A DNA stretch of 64,000 bases. Source: Flavobacterium coralii. GTDB lineage: Bacteria; Bacteroidota; Bacteroidia; Flavobacteriales; Flavobacteriaceae. Numbering within the stretch: the stretch's first letter is position 1; the number at the start of each line of letters is the position of its first letter. Below, piece after piece: positions 1 to 9,155 of this stretch. The notes beneath the pieces are model-generated. The model worked only from the letters and a program-made list of their open reading frames with translations, had not been told where the DNA came from and made no database searches. The stretch is taken from positions 28,829-92,828 of the forward strand of contig NZ_JAHDIU010000013.1 of NCBI RefSeq assembly GCF_019891545.1. The letters are read 5' to 3'. The position numbers and the translations under genes are program-made.

Positions 1-24
1 GGATGTCAGATGTTTGAAGATTTT

Positions 25-105
25 GAGATTTCTCAGCTACACTTTGCTTCGTTCGAAATGGAAGCAATATTAGGTTTTCCATTCCGACCGCAGCGGAGGA
101 ATCTC
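25..105. repeat. Imperfect inverted repeat, intergenic
   Basis: GAGATTTCTC at 25-34 mirrors GAGGAATCTC at 96-105, and CGAAATGGAA near 54-63 mirrors TTCCATTCCG near 78-87. The two halves could fold into a long imperfect hairpin. Inverted repeats pairing a GAGATTTCTC-like end with a CGAAATG-like core occur between genes in many Bacteroidota; whether this is a member of such a family is inference. No convincing gene lies before position 201. Confidence 0.45.
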
Positions 106-160
106 TATAGCATCGGGGCTTCAGTCACCTTACACCCCGCATCCATCTTCAACTTTAACT

Positions 161-190
161 TTTGCCCGTTACTGCTAATCAGTATCTTTG
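161..190 (+). promoter_or_regulatory. Bacteroidota-type promoter of pdeM-like gene
   Basis: TTTG at 161-164 (-33 element) and TATCTTTG at 183-190 (TAnnTTTG -7 element), 18 bases apart. Transcription would begin near 196, only a few bases before the ATG at 201, so the message would be almost leaderless. Confidence 0.6.
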
Positions 191-200
191 CCACACTGCA

Positions 201-845
201 ATGACACTAGAAATTACCATTAATAATAACACATTTGTGCTGCACTGCACTGGGTCAGTGTACTGGGTAGAAAAGTGCATGCTCCTCATCAGCGATGTGC
301 ATTTGGGCAAGGTGTCGCACTTCCGCAAATATGGTGCTGCCATACCCGGGCAGGCCAAGTACAAGAATTTCCTGAAGCTGGATAGTGTAGTGTCTTTTTT
401 CAGCCCGGAGCGGATTTGCTTTTTAGGCGACCTCTTCCACAGCACGCTCAATAACGAGTGGGATTTGTTTGCCGACTGGATTAACCGCACCCGGATTCCG
501 GTAATTTTGGTGGCAGGCAACCACGATATAATCAGCCCGCATAAATATGAATCATTAGGTGTAACCGTTTGCAGCGAATGGCAGCTAAACGGCTTTTTAT
601 TATCGCACCACCCTGAACAGCGGGAGGGGCTGTTTACCCTTTGCGGACATATACACCCCGCAGTATTGCTTGAGGGTATGGGCAGGCAGTTTGTAAAGCT
701 GCCGTGCTTTTTTCGTGGCACGAAGCAAATGATACTTCCCGCCTTTGGCGAGTTTACGGGTACTTATATAATGGAGCCTGCCGAGGGTGATATTATTTAT
801 GGCATAACAAAAGAAGATGTGATACAGGTAGAGGCAAAAGTTTAA
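201..845 (+). CDS. pdeM: Ligase-associated DNA damage response endonuclease PdeM-like metallophosphoesterase
   Basis: A 214-residue calcineurin-like phosphoesterase. The metal-binding motifs appear in order: SDVHLGK near residue 31, GDLFHS, GNHD, LSHHP and GHIHP. Size and motif spacing fit the PdeM family, which in many bacteria is encoded beside a DNA ligase/Lhr-type helicase/exonuclease cluster and is thought to act in DNA repair. Such partners would lie left of the window and cannot be seen. The frame stays open to position 162, but the ATG at 201 fits the promoter at 161-190 and gives the normal N-terminus. Family is fairly certain; the repair role is inferred. Confidence 0.8.
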   Translation: MTLEITINNNTFVLHCTGSVYWVEKCMLLISDVHLGKVSHFRKYGAAIPGQAKYKNFLKLDSVVSFFSPERICFLGDLFHSTLNNEWDLFADWINRTRIPVILVAGNHDIISPHKYESLGVTVCSEWQLNGFLLSHHPEQREGLFTLCGHIHPAVLLEGMGRQFVKLPCFFRGTKQMILPAFGEFTGTYIMEPAEGDIIYGITKEDVIQVEAKV

Positions 846-1069
846 TTTTTGCGGTGTCGGACTAATATTGGAATATGATTCATATGAAATTATTTATCTG
901 ACTGCAAAGTTGTGCTCTCTAAGCGAATAAATATGAGATATTCAAGTTTTGAGATGCTATAATAGTTCGTTTTCTTTCGCATTTTTAGCCTAAAAACTAT
1001 TTTTCCTTTATTTTTACCGCGCAGTAATGCATTTTCTGTAAAAACGTATTAAAAATAACAGGCAAATTT

Positions 1070-2464
1070 ATGTTTAAGTCCCGCTATATAGATTTTTTCA
1101 CGCTTATAATTATTACCCTTACCGCAATAGTATATCTTTTTGATTACATATTTGAAACCGTGCCTGGCGGTGTTACCACATTTTTCAGGTGGGCATCAGT
1201 TTTCGGGCTAATTTTATACGGAATTAAGAAAAAAAGCCTTACTACCTGGATATTGGTATGCCTTGTTATCGGCGCCTGTGTGGGGTATGAGTTTCCTGAT
1301 GAAGCCGTAAACCTGCGGGTACTGAGTAAGATATTCCTTAAGCTGATTAAAACTATTGTAGGCCCACTAATTTTCGGTACGCTGGTATATGGTATTGCCG
1401 GGCACAGCGATATTAAGCAGGTGGGGCGCATGGGTTGGAAATCATTACTGTATTTTGAAGTAGTAACAACTATTGCTCTGTTTATAGGTATTGCGGCCAT
1501 AAACCTTTTTCCGGTAGGCGAGGGCATAGAAGCCCCTGCCGCCATGCATGATGATGTAGCAGCTGCTGAGCCTCAAACATGGCAGGATATCATACTGCAT
1601 ATTTTTCCTGAAAATATAGCAAGGTCTATGGCAGATGGCGAAGTGCTGCAGATAGTTGTATTTAGCGTGCTGTTTGGTCTCGGGCTCATTATGGTGCCGC
1701 AAAAGCACCGCCAGCCCATGGTTGATTTTACCCATAGCCTTTCGGAAGTCATGTTTAAATTTACGAACATAGTAATGTACTTTGCCCCTATAGGTGTGGG
1801 CGCTGCAATGGCTTATACCGTGGGCCATATGGGCCTTAGCATTTTGGGTAACCTGTTCGGGCTTTTGTTGTTGCTTTATGGTGCGCTTGCAGCATTTGTG
1901 TTGCTTGTACTGCTGCCGGTGGCACTAATGGCACGGATACCTATAGGCTCTTTCCTGCGGGCTATCAAGCAACCGGTTTCTATTGCATTTGCAACCACCA
2001 GTAGCGAGGCTGCACTTCCGCGTGCTATGGAAGCCATGGAGAGCATAGGCGTTCCGCGTAAGGTGGTATCGTTTGTAATGCCAATGGGCTACAGTTTTAA
2101 CCTTGACGGCACTACGCTGTACCTGTCACTCGCCAGTGTGTTTGTGGCGCAGGCAGCAGGCATAAATATGAGCTTTGGCGAACAGCTTATCATGGTATTC
2201 ACGCTCATGGTAACAAGCAAGGGTGTGGCGGGTATTCCGCGGGCATCATTGGTAATACTTATGGGTACTGCCGCATCATTTAACCTGCCGGTATGGCCTA
2301 TAATGGCAATATTAGGTATAGATGAGCTTATGGATATGGCACGTACCTCTATAAATGTGGTAGGTAACTGCCTTGCCTCGGCATTCATTGCAAAATGGGA
2401 GGGTGAATTCGACCCGAACCGTGAAGGCGGCGATGAGGTTTTTGAAGCCGAGCCACAGAAGTAG
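1070..2464 (+). CDS. Dicarboxylate/amino acid:cation symporter (DAACS/SDF family)
   Basis: A 464-residue inner-membrane transporter with about ten hydrophobic segments. The family signatures are all present: the serine-rich hairpin TTSSEAALPRAME, the substrate/sodium motif MGYSFNLDGTTLY, and DELMDMARTSINVVGN, whose Asp and Arg contact substrate carboxylates in GltPh-type transporters. It should import glutamate, aspartate or C4-dicarboxylates with Na+ or H+; which one cannot be read from the sequence. It stands alone, with 224 bases before it that hold no clear gene. The acidic C-terminal tail is typical of Bacteroidota members. Confidence 0.85.
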   Translation: MFKSRYIDFFTLIIITLTAIVYLFDYIFETVPGGVTTFFRWASVFGLILYGIKKKSLTTWILVCLVIGACVGYEFPDEAVNLRVLSKIFLKLIKTIVGPLIFGTLVYGIAGHSDIKQVGRMGWKSLLYFEVVTTIALFIGIAAINLFPVGEGIEAPAAMHDDVAAAEPQTWQDIILHIFPENIARSMADGEVLQIVVFSVLFGLGLIMVPQKHRQPMVDFTHSLSEVMFKFTNIVMYFAPIGVGAAMAYTVGHMGLSILGNLFGLLLLLYGALAAFVLLVLLPVALMARIPIGSFLRAIKQPVSIAFATTSSEAALPRAMEAMESIGVPRKVVSFVMPMGYSFNLDGTTLYLSLASVFVAQAAGINMSFGEQLIMVFTLMVTSKGVAGIPRASLVILMGTAASFNLPVWPIMAILGIDELMDMARTSINVVGNCLASAFIAKWEGEFDPNREGGDEVFEAEPQK

Positions 2465-2578
2465 CATCAATATACAAATTTCAAAAAAAAAATATATTTT
2501 TAAAATCCTGCTGACAAAGGGCTGTCACTACCTGTAAATAATTTTGGTGCAGATAATAACACTTAAATTATTTACAAT

Positions 2579-3091
2579 ATGGAAAACAATGCAGCAACAG
2601 TAGCACCAGCTACAGTATTTACCCCCGAAACGGTATTACATCACTGGCAGGGGCACAGGAGCCTTACACGCAGGGTTATAGAGGCATTTCCTGAAAAAGA
2701 CCTTTTTAATTACTCTGTTGGCGGTATGCGCACCTTTGCACAAATGGCAATGGAGATTATAGACCTTACCGGCCCCGGCATACAGGGCATTGTAACGAAC
2801 GAATGGGATAATGTAGATGAGCTGCCCCACGCTACGGGCGAAGGCATGCCGCAAACCAAAGCAGAACTACTCGCCTTATGGGATGAAATAACCGATGTGC
2901 TGAACAGCTTGTGGCCTGAAATTACAGCAGGTCGTTTTGCAGAGACAGTAGTGGCATTCGGGCAGTATGAAAACACAGTTTACAAAACCATTTTATATTT
3001 TATTGATAACGAAATACACCACAGGGCGCAGGGATATGTTTACCTGAGGGCACTTGGCATAACGCCACCCCCTTTTTGGGACAGGCCATAA
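2579..3091 (+). CDS. DinB family protein (DinB_2/YfiT-like four-helix bundle)
   Basis: A 170-residue protein whose layout matches DinB-like putative metalloenzymes. It has an N-terminal helix with a histidine (LHHWQGH), a central helix in FNYSVGGMRTFAQMAMEI, and a C-terminal FIDNEIHHRAQGYVYLR with the histidine pair that completes the metal site. Members act as thiol-dependent S-transferases or are uncharacterised; the substrate is unknown. It is a single gene after the symporter, separated by 114 bases. The ATG at 2579 is the only good start. Confidence 0.75.
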   Translation: MENNAATVAPATVFTPETVLHHWQGHRSLTRRVIEAFPEKDLFNYSVGGMRTFAQMAMEIIDLTGPGIQGIVTNEWDNVDELPHATGEGMPQTKAELLALWDEITDVLNSLWPEITAGRFAETVVAFGQYENTVYKTILYFIDNEIHHRAQGYVYLRALGITPPPFWDRP

Positions 3092-3121
3092 TAAAAAATC
3101 AATCTTTTATAAGATACACCC

Positions 3122-3372
3122 AAAAGTTGAGACAAATTTATAATTATGTTTGACAATAATGAGCTCGGTATTTAACTGGGTTCATTTCCTTTAAATTCAG
3201 TTTGATCCTCAAAACCATACTCTTTAGCAACAGATTCATTTGTCCTGTTCTTCTCTAAAAACTTCTCGGACACAGTTGAACTTAACTCATAACTGTATTT
3301 GATTTTCTTTACGTAAAAATGCCTCAAATAGAGTCAAACCTTTATGGGGTAGTTCATACGGGTGGTTTTTGT
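3122..3372. repeat. Degenerate copy A of a repeated intergenic element
   Basis: This stretch matches 16747-17143 over long parts: TTTATAATTATGTTTGA, AATGAGCTCGGTATTTAAC, AGCAACAGATTCATTTGTCC, TGTTCTTCTCTAAAA and GTTCATACGGGTG all recur with few changes. Copy B still contains a 71-codon reading frame on the minus strand. Here that frame is broken by stops and shifts, although residues corresponding to HPYELPHKGLTLFEAFLRKE can still be read on the minus strand. No intact gene is present between 3092 and 3385. Confidence 0.6.
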
Positions 3373-3385
3373 ATATATAATGCAA

Positions 3386-4048
3386 TTATATATAGCCCTG
3401 TTTGCGCGCCTCGAGTATAAGCTCTTCATCGCCGCCTTCAATATCAAGCAGCCTTTTTATCCTGTATTTTCGTTTTTCTATACCACTAACCGTGAGCGGT
3501 ATATATTTGTCTAGATTTTTATTTTTTATCCCCTTTGCCAGTAACTTAATTATTCTGATATCAGTTTCATCCAATATAATACCTGTTTCAAGCCTTTTCA
3601 GGAAATTAGACACGGTTTTAGAGTAAAAAGTACCGCCGTCAAGCACGGTTTTAAAACCTTCAAAAAGTTCGTCGGTAGTACAGTCGCTTTTATTAATAAA
3701 ACCTTCAGGCTCTACATGTTCTAAAATGCGGCTCATAATATCAACCTCTTTGTGCATGGTCATCATTAGTATACGGCAGTGCGGCATTTTTTTCCTCAGC
3801 ATGAGCGCAACATCGCCACCTGAATAGAGATCTTTCTCGGCATAATCAGGTATGCTGTAATCAACTACCGCTACATCAAAAGGGTTTTCGAGATGCTGCT
3901 CAATAGTATTATATGCCGACCTGCAGTCTCCGGCTTTAATAAATTCAAGATTGCCATGCGTTCCGTTAAGGGTCTTAAATATTGCATGGTACCCTTCAAG
4001 TACAACCACGTGGTCGTCAATCGCAAGAACCCGTAATACCTTTTTCAA
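3386..4048 (-). CDS. Response regulator, receiver domain plus LuxR-like helix-turn-helix
   Basis: The receiver domain occupies about residues 4-130 with the acidic pair DD (11-12), phospho-acceptor Asp63 in VVDYSIPD, Thr97 in MMTMH and Lys120 in NKSD. A short C-terminal helix-turn-helix follows; its KYRIKRLL segment resembles that of the TPR regulator at 58445-60289. The frame is open to 4078, but a TAACTTTG -7 box covers 4076-4083, so the TTG at 4046-4048 is the better start; no ATG is available. No histidine kinase is adjacent, so it is an orphan regulator. It probably binds DNA when phosphorylated; targets are unknown. Confidence 0.75.
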   Translation of the reverse strand: MKKVLRVLAIDDHVVVLEGYHAIFKTLNGTHGNLEFIKAGDCRSAYNTIEQHLENPFDVAVVDYSIPDYAEKDLYSGGDVALMLRKKMPHCRILMMTMHKEVDIMSRILEHVEPEGFINKSDCTTDELFEGFKTVLDGGTFYSKTVSNFLKRLETGIILDETDIRIIKLLAKGIKNKNLDKYIPLTVSGIEKRKYRIKRLLDIEGGDEELILEARKQGYI

Positions 4049-4075
4049 GTTGGATGTATTTACATTTTGGGTAGG

Positions 4076-4083
4076 CAAAGTTA
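4076..4083 (-). promoter_or_regulatory. -7 box of response regulator gene
   Basis: TAACTTTG read on the minus strand matches TAnnTTTG. It overlaps the most upstream possible start codon of the regulator and argues for a start further downstream. Confidence 0.45.
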
Positions 4084-4346
4084 TATTTTAAATATAATAC
4101 TGAATTGCGGTTTTTCCGCAATTAACAAATACAAACTGATATTTTTAATTTAAAATACTTCTTCCTCCGAGCCCTATTATTGCTCATAATTAATATTGGA
4201 GCAGATGCTGCTGCTGCTGATGAAAATAGTTAAATTATGGTAATAAAACAATTTATTTAACAATATAAAAAAATCGGAAAATAATCATTTTGTAAATGCG
4301 CTTAATTAAATAATATTCTATATTTAACCTCTTTAACTAAACCAAA

Positions 4347-4946
4347 ATGAAAAAACTTTACTTTATTCTCAGCCTGCTCTTTTCTTTTAGCCTCTACTCG
4401 CAAACTTACGAAGGCAAAATAACGCTTGATGACGGCAATATAATTACCGGAATCGTTGAAATGAATTATGATACAGGAATCAATCTTGTGAATTCGAAAA
4501 ATGAAATAATCGAAGAGATTCCGGCTGAAAATATAAAATTAGCCGAAATAAACGTTGATGGTGAAGTTCAGCGATATGTTTACCTTGAATCATATTTTTC
4601 CACCTTCAACTTTAGTAAACAAACAAACCTAAAATTTCGGATGATGCAAATACTATCTGAAGGGCCAAAAGTTACAGTACTGGAATATCGGCCTACAGTT
4701 GGATTACTTACAATGACAGAACTTACTTATTTGTACCTGCTTAAAACCGGCTCGCAAACACCCGTGATGTACAGTTCAATACAACGCGGCTCTATTATTA
4801 AACCAAATTATAAAAGATATGAATTTAAAGAATTTGCAATGGAATTTTTTGCAGATTGCCCTGCCCTGATAGAAAAAATAGCGAGTGAGGAGTATGACGC
4901 AAGAGAATCTATAGAAATTGCTGAAATGTATAATAACTGCAACTAA
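4347..4946 (+). CDS. Secreted hypothetical protein
   Basis: A 199-residue protein with a clear signal peptide (KKLYFILSLLFSFSLYSQ, cleavage expected near residue 19). The mature part begins with a beta-rich segment (YEGKITLDDGNIITGIVEM) and ends with a short charged region containing two cysteines. I do not recognise a family. It is followed at once by a terminator and faces the FAS1 gene, so it is a single-gene unit. The 268 bases before it hold only a short CTG-repeat stretch near 4205-4220 and no supported gene. Confidence 0.6.
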   Translation: MKKLYFILSLLFSFSLYSQTYEGKITLDDGNIITGIVEMNYDTGINLVNSKNEIIEEIPAENIKLAEINVDGEVQRYVYLESYFSTFNFSKQTNLKFRMMQILSEGPKVTVLEYRPTVGLLTMTELTYLYLLKTGSQTPVMYSSIQRGSIIKPNYKRYEFKEFAMEFFADCPALIEKIASEEYDARESIEIAEMYNNCN

Positions 4947-4950
4947 ACAT

Positions 4951-4978
4951 AAAGCCCGGCTGGAATAACCGGGCTTTT
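4951..4978. terminator. Bidirectional rho-independent terminator
   Basis: AAAGCCCGG at 4951-4959 pairs with CCGGGCTTT, followed by T residues. It lies between two convergent genes and can serve both. Confidence 0.8.
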
Positions 4979-5004
4979 AGCATTCTAACTTTTATAATTA
5001 TTAA

Positions 5005-5988
5005 TTACGGAAGCAGAACCTTATCTATAGCATGTACCACACCGTTTGATGCCTGTACATCTGTAACAATAATGTTAGATACCCTGTCATTAGCATCTGT
5101 AATAGAAGCGCCCCCTTCAAGGTTTACTGTAAATGAACCTCCCTGAAAAGTAGTAACGCTCATATTGTCAGTTAAAGTAGCAGCAAGTACGTTAGCTTCT
5201 GTTACAACGTGGTATGATAACGCATTTTGAAGTGTAGCCTGAGGCACATCGTTCAATGTTTCAAGGCTTAACTCATCAAGAAGAGCCACAAATGCAGCAT
5301 CTGTAGGAGCGAAAACAGTGAAAGGAGAGTTTGCAGTACCGGAAAGTGTACCAACAAAATCAGGTTGATCATCTCTTGTAAGCGCCTGTACAAGTATAGA
5401 GAACGCAGGGTTGGCAATAGCGTGGTTTACAACGGTAGGTAAATCAATTACGCTATTAACAACGTGTATAACACCATTGCTGGCCTCAATATCGGCAGAA
5501 GTAACAGTTGCACCACCATTTGCAGCACCACCGTTAATAACTACACCGCTTGCAGTGTTAATGAACATACTTAAAGTATTGGTAGAAGAAGCACTGCCTT
5601 TAGCGAGCGTTTTTACATATCCTGTTTGCAGTGAAGATGACATTACAGTACCCGAAACCACATGGTTGAGCAGTATTTCCCTAAGTACAGCTACAGGTAC
5701 ATCGTTTACTGTTTCAAAACCTTTGGCATCAAGAAATGCATCAAAAGCAGCATCGGTTGGTGCAAACACCGTGAATTCGGTATCACCGTCAAGTGTTGCT
5801 ACAAGGCCGGCTCGGTCAAGCGCCTGCACCAGAATTGAGAAATTCTGGTCAGCCGCAGCTATATCAACAATAGTGTTGTCCGGCTGATTGTTATTGTTGT
5901 TGTCATCATCGCTGCTGCACGAAGTTACAAACTGTGCAACGGCAAAAGCCATAATAGCGGCTGTTTTTGTTAAGAAATTGATTTTCAT
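5005..5988 (-). CDS. Lipoprotein with two fasciclin (FAS1) domains
   Basis: A 327-residue protein. The lipobox FVTSCS (Cys24) follows a hydrophobic signal, then an Asp/Asn linker (SSDDDNNNNNQ). Two FAS1 domains follow at about residues 40-180 and 185-327, each with the TVFAPTDAAF motif, an H-box (LLNHVVSG, LSYHVVTE) and a closing VVNSVIDLP or VVHAIDKVLLP. FAS1 domains mediate adhesion, and this one should be anchored in the outer membrane. It is a single gene with its own -7 box at 6021-6028. Confidence 0.88.
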   Translation of the reverse strand: MKINFLTKTAAIMAFAVAQFVTSCSSDDDNNNNNQPDNTIVDIAAADQNFSILVQALDRAGLVATLDGDTEFTVFAPTDAAFDAFLDAKGFETVNDVPVAVLREILLNHVVSGTVMSSSLQTGYVKTLAKGSASSTNTLSMFINTASGVVINGGAANGGATVTSADIEASNGVIHVVNSVIDLPTVVNHAIANPAFSILVQALTRDDQPDFVGTLSGTANSPFTVFAPTDAAFVALLDELSLETLNDVPQATLQNALSYHVVTEANVLAATLTDNMSVTTFQGGSFTVNLEGGASITDANDRVSNIIVTDVQASNGVVHAIDKVLLP

Positions 5989-6020
5989 AGCTTTACATAT
6001 TTATTTGGTTATGATTATCA

Positions 6021-6028
6021 CAAATTTA
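6021..6028 (-). promoter_or_regulatory. -7 box of FAS1 lipoprotein gene
   Basis: TAAATTTG on the minus strand, about 33 bases before the ATG at 5988. No clear -33 element is seen. Confidence 0.45.
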
Positions 6029-6187
6029 TGTAAAGTTAACTATTGTTAATTTTTTTTATAAAAACTTTAAACAAAGTTGAATATTGTTATACTCTTAGCA
6101 CAACACAAATTATAAGATATATCCTATAAATCAAGCATGTAGATAGGCTAATGCACTGAAATCAAATCTGATAACATTAAACAAAAA

Positions 6188-6208
6188 TCCCGCCTTGAAG
6201 GCGGGACC
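6188..6208 (-). terminator. Terminator of M13 peptidase gene
   Basis: On the minus strand GTCCCGCC-TTCA-AGGCGGGA is followed by TTTTTG, just after the stop at 6214. Confidence 0.75.
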
Positions 6209-6213
6209 TTTAT

Positions 6214-8277
6214 TTACCATATCTTTACACGCTTATCAGGCGCTATATACATTCCGTCACCCTCTTCAATATTAAAAGCTTCATAAAAAGCATCTACGTT
6301 TTGTAATGGCACATAAGCCCTGTACATTCCCGGTGAGTGCGGGTCTGTCTTTACCTGGTTCTTAATGGCCTCATCCCTCATCTTGGTTCTCCATATAGTA
6401 GCCCAGCTTATAAAGAAACGCTGTTCAGGCGTATAGCCATCTATAAGCCCCGGGTTGCCATGCTCTTTAAGATATAGCTGAAGCCCGTCATAAGCGGCAT
6501 TAACCCCGCCAAGGTCGCCAATATTTTCACCAAGTGTAAACTTACCGTCAACATAAGTACCCGGTAGCGGCTGTAAAGCGCTGTACTGGTCTGCAAGTGC
6601 GCCTCCAAGCCCTGTAAACTTCTCAAGGTCTTCATCGCTCCACCAGTTAACAAGGTTACCATCTGCATTATAACGCGACCCCGAATCATCAAAACCATGT
6701 GATATTTCATGGCCAATTACTGCCCCTATACCACCATAGTTAACCGCTTCATCTGCCCTGTAGTCATAAAAAGGCGGCTGTAATATTCCTGCAGGAAACA
6801 CAATTTCGTTATTGCTCGGGTTAAAATAAGCATTTACAATTTGTGGTGCCATGTGCCACTCATCTTTATCTACCGGCTTGTTAAGCTCTGCTATATTTTC
6901 ATTGAAGTTAAACTTCGCAATGTTTTTCATGTTAGTAAACAGGGCGCCTCCGGCTTCTGGGCTGGTAATAGTAAGTGCCGAATAATCTTTCCATTTATCC
7001 GGGTAACCAATCTTAACACGCAGCTTGCGTAGTTTCTCTATAGCATTCTCACGGGTAGATTTTGCCATCCATGGCAGGCGGTTAATTCGGTTTTCAAAAG
7101 CCAGCATCACATTTTTAATCATGTCTTGTGCCTTTTCTTTAGCCTCTGCAGGAAATTTCTTTTCTACATAAAGCTTACCAAGTGCTTCGCCAACAGTACC
7201 GTTTATAGTGTGCAGGGCGTTAATATCGCGCTTCTCTTCTTTAAGTGCGCCACGCAGGGTTTTGCTGTAAAACTCCCAGTTTGCTGTTTCAATATCGGTA
7301 GTAAGATAATCAGACGATTTATTTATTAGCGTCCACCTCATGTAATCTTTCCAGTCCTCAACTTTATTTTCTTTTAAAAGCTGGTCAAGTGCCGCCATAT
7401 ATTTTGGCTGAGATACTATAACCGTATCTACTTTGGCAATACCGATACCTTTAAGGTATGCATCCCATTTAATAGAAGGCGCTTCTGCCTGAAGCTGCTT
7501 TACAGTCATTGGGTTGTAAGTTTTGCGGCGGTCGCGGCGCTCTACCCTGTCAAGCCTCGGCTCTGCCATCGCTGTTTCAAGCGCAAGTATATTTTCTGCC
7601 GATTTAAGTGCGCGTTTGTTGTCATACCCTAAATAAGTAAGCATACGTGCCACATGTTGAATGTATTTCTTACGTTTATCTTTAGAGTCTTCATCATCAG
7701 AAACATAATAGTCCCTGTCCGGCAATCCTAAAGAACCCGGGCTTATATATACCACATTGCGGTTACTGTTCTTGGCATCGGTACCTACACCGGCCCCAAA
7801 AAAGCCAAGCCCGCCTTCGGGTTCCATTCCTGTTAGAAGCGCCTGCAGGTCTTTCACGTTTTTAACCTTATCTATTTTGGCAAGGTATGGCTTTAATGGT
7901 GCTATGCCCTGCTTGTTGCGGGCTACAGTATCCATTATGCTCTTATAAAGGCTTGCCGCTTTACCCTGATCAGATTTAGGGTCAAGCTTTTTGTTTGCGG
8001 CGGCTTCCTTAAGTATGGCAAGCGCATCGTTATTGGTCTGCTCACGCAGCTCGTCAAAACTGCCCCAGCGGGTTTTATTTCCGGGTATATCGGTCTTATC
8101 TACCCAGGTACCGTTTACATACCTGAAAAAATCGTCAGCAGGCTTAACCTTAGTGTCCATATACCCAAGGTTAATGCCCGGCTTTTGTGCTACATTCTTG
8201 TTTTGTGCAGTAGTTACAGCCGTTGCGCCTATAATAAGTGCAGCCGCTGCAAGTGTTGCTTTCTTGTTGAGTTTCAT
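6214..8277 (-). CDS. M13 (neprilysin-like) zinc metallopeptidase
   Basis: A 687-residue secreted peptidase. The signal peptide is KKATLAAAALIIGATAVTTAQ, followed by the peptidase_M13 N-terminal lobe. The catalytic lobe carries GHEISHGFDD (HExxH) and ENIGDLGG (third zinc ligand ExxD), plus NAYFNPSNNEIVFPAGIL, which positions substrate. It ends in the usual family tryptophan (VKIW). It should cut peptides in the periplasm or at the surface. The frame is open to 8361, but the ATG at 8277 starts the signal peptide and lies downstream of a TATTTTTG -7 box at 8303-8310. Confidence 0.9.
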   Translation of the reverse strand: MKLNKKATLAAAALIIGATAVTTAQNKNVAQKPGINLGYMDTKVKPADDFFRYVNGTWVDKTDIPGNKTRWGSFDELREQTNNDALAILKEAAANKKLDPKSDQGKAASLYKSIMDTVARNKQGIAPLKPYLAKIDKVKNVKDLQALLTGMEPEGGLGFFGAGVGTDAKNSNRNVVYISPGSLGLPDRDYYVSDDEDSKDKRKKYIQHVARMLTYLGYDNKRALKSAENILALETAMAEPRLDRVERRDRRKTYNPMTVKQLQAEAPSIKWDAYLKGIGIAKVDTVIVSQPKYMAALDQLLKENKVEDWKDYMRWTLINKSSDYLTTDIETANWEFYSKTLRGALKEEKRDINALHTINGTVGEALGKLYVEKKFPAEAKEKAQDMIKNVMLAFENRINRLPWMAKSTRENAIEKLRKLRVKIGYPDKWKDYSALTITSPEAGGALFTNMKNIAKFNFNENIAELNKPVDKDEWHMAPQIVNAYFNPSNNEIVFPAGILQPPFYDYRADEAVNYGGIGAVIGHEISHGFDDSGSRYNADGNLVNWWSDEDLEKFTGLGGALADQYSALQPLPGTYVDGKFTLGENIGDLGGVNAAYDGLQLYLKEHGNPGLIDGYTPEQRFFISWATIWRTKMRDEAIKNQVKTDPHSPGMYRAYVPLQNVDAFYEAFNIEEGDGMYIAPDKRVKIW

Positions 8278-8302
8278 ATTTTGTGTTTTAAACCAAGTTC
8301 TA

Positions 8303-8310
8303 CAAAAATA
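8303..8310 (-). promoter_or_regulatory. -7 box of M13 peptidase gene
   Basis: TATTTTTG on the minus strand (TAnnTTTG), 25 bases before the ATG at 8277. It rules out the longer upstream reading. Confidence 0.45.
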
Positions 8311-8417
8311 TAAAGTTAACCGAAAAAGCCATGCCAAAAGGGCAAAAAGTAGCTTAACCAATCATTTTTAACGTTTTAAAACCTGCATTATCTTCTGTTA
8401 TATGCATGATGCTTTCG

Positions 8418-8425
8418 TAATTTTG
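8418..8425 (+). promoter_or_regulatory. -7 box of SCO gene
   Basis: TAATTTTG, with ATG codons at 8436 and 8442 only 10-17 bases further on, so the leader is very short. Confidence 0.45.
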
Positions 8426-8435
8426 CAAAAAATAA

Positions 8436-9134
8436 ATGCATATGCTCTCCTTCTTCAAAAAATATAAAATCTTCTTTATTGTAATGTTGGTGCTTTCGGC
8501 TATTATACTGGCACTGTTTTATGACGCACTAAAGCCGGAAAAAAGTTTAAAAATATACAACCCGAGTGATGTGAACCCCGAGCTGGTGGATACCACTGTG
8601 CAATACATTAGCCGCCACCATAAAATTGCCGATTTTTCTTTTGTAAACCAAAACGGCGACACCATTACCCAAGAAGATTACAAAGGCAAAATTTATGTTG
8701 CTGATTTCTTTTTTACCACCTGCCCCACTATTTGCCCTATAATGACAAAAAACATGGTATGGCTTCAGGATAAAATAAAAGATAATCCAAAAGTTATGCT
8801 GCTGTCGCACACAGTTACACCGGAAATTGACAGCGTGCCCGTACTAAGGGCATACGCTACTAAAATGGGCGCTATAGACGGCAAATGGAATATGGTAACA
8901 GGTGATAAGAAAGACATTTACTATATAGCGCGTAAATCATATTTAGCGGTTAAAACCAACACTGTTGGCGAGCTGTATGATATGGTGCATACCGAAAACT
9001 TTGTGCTGGTTGACACCCAGGGCAGGATACGCGGTTTTTATAACGGCACCAACCTTGATAAAGAGGTAGAGGGCGAAAAGAACGTTAAGCAGCTTTTAGA
9101 AGATATCAATTGGTTAAGTAAGCACGAAAATTAG
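8436..9134 (+). CDS. SCO1/SenC family copper chaperone-like protein
   Basis: A 232-residue membrane-anchored thioredoxin-fold protein. It has one N-terminal TM helix (KIFFIVMLVLSAIILALFY), then a SCO domain with the copper-binding TTCPTICP (CxxxC) and the distal histidine in MVHTENFVLVD. SCO proteins deliver copper to cytochrome c oxidase or act as thiol reductases. No oxidase gene is nearby, so the partner is unknown. The ATG at 8442 is an alternative start. The feoA promoter follows 22 bases after the stop, so the two genes need not be co-transcribed. Confidence 0.85.
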   Translation: MHMLSFFKKYKIFFIVMLVLSAIILALFYDALKPEKSLKIYNPSDVNPELVDTTVQYISRHHKIADFSFVNQNGDTITQEDYKGKIYVADFFFTTCPTICPIMTKNMVWLQDKIKDNPKVMLLSHTVTPEIDSVPVLRAYATKMGAIDGKWNMVTGDKKDIYYIARKSYLAVKTNTVGELYDMVHTENFVLVDTQGRIRGFYNGTNLDKEVEGEKNVKQLLEDINWLSKHEN

Positions 9135-9155
9135 CCCCTGAAAGTTAATTTTTTG

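Noticed and set aside
10-204. 64-codon frame at the left edge
   Set aside because: It runs through the inverted repeat and the pdeM promoter; composition is not protein-like.
179-721. 180-codon minus-strand frame over the pdeM-like gene
   Set aside because: It is antisense to a gene with clear metallophosphoesterase motifs and encodes no recognisable domain.
4195-4225. CTG-repeat stretch considered as the end of a small gene
   Set aside because: No frame with a start, ribosome-binding site or recognisable sequence leads into it.
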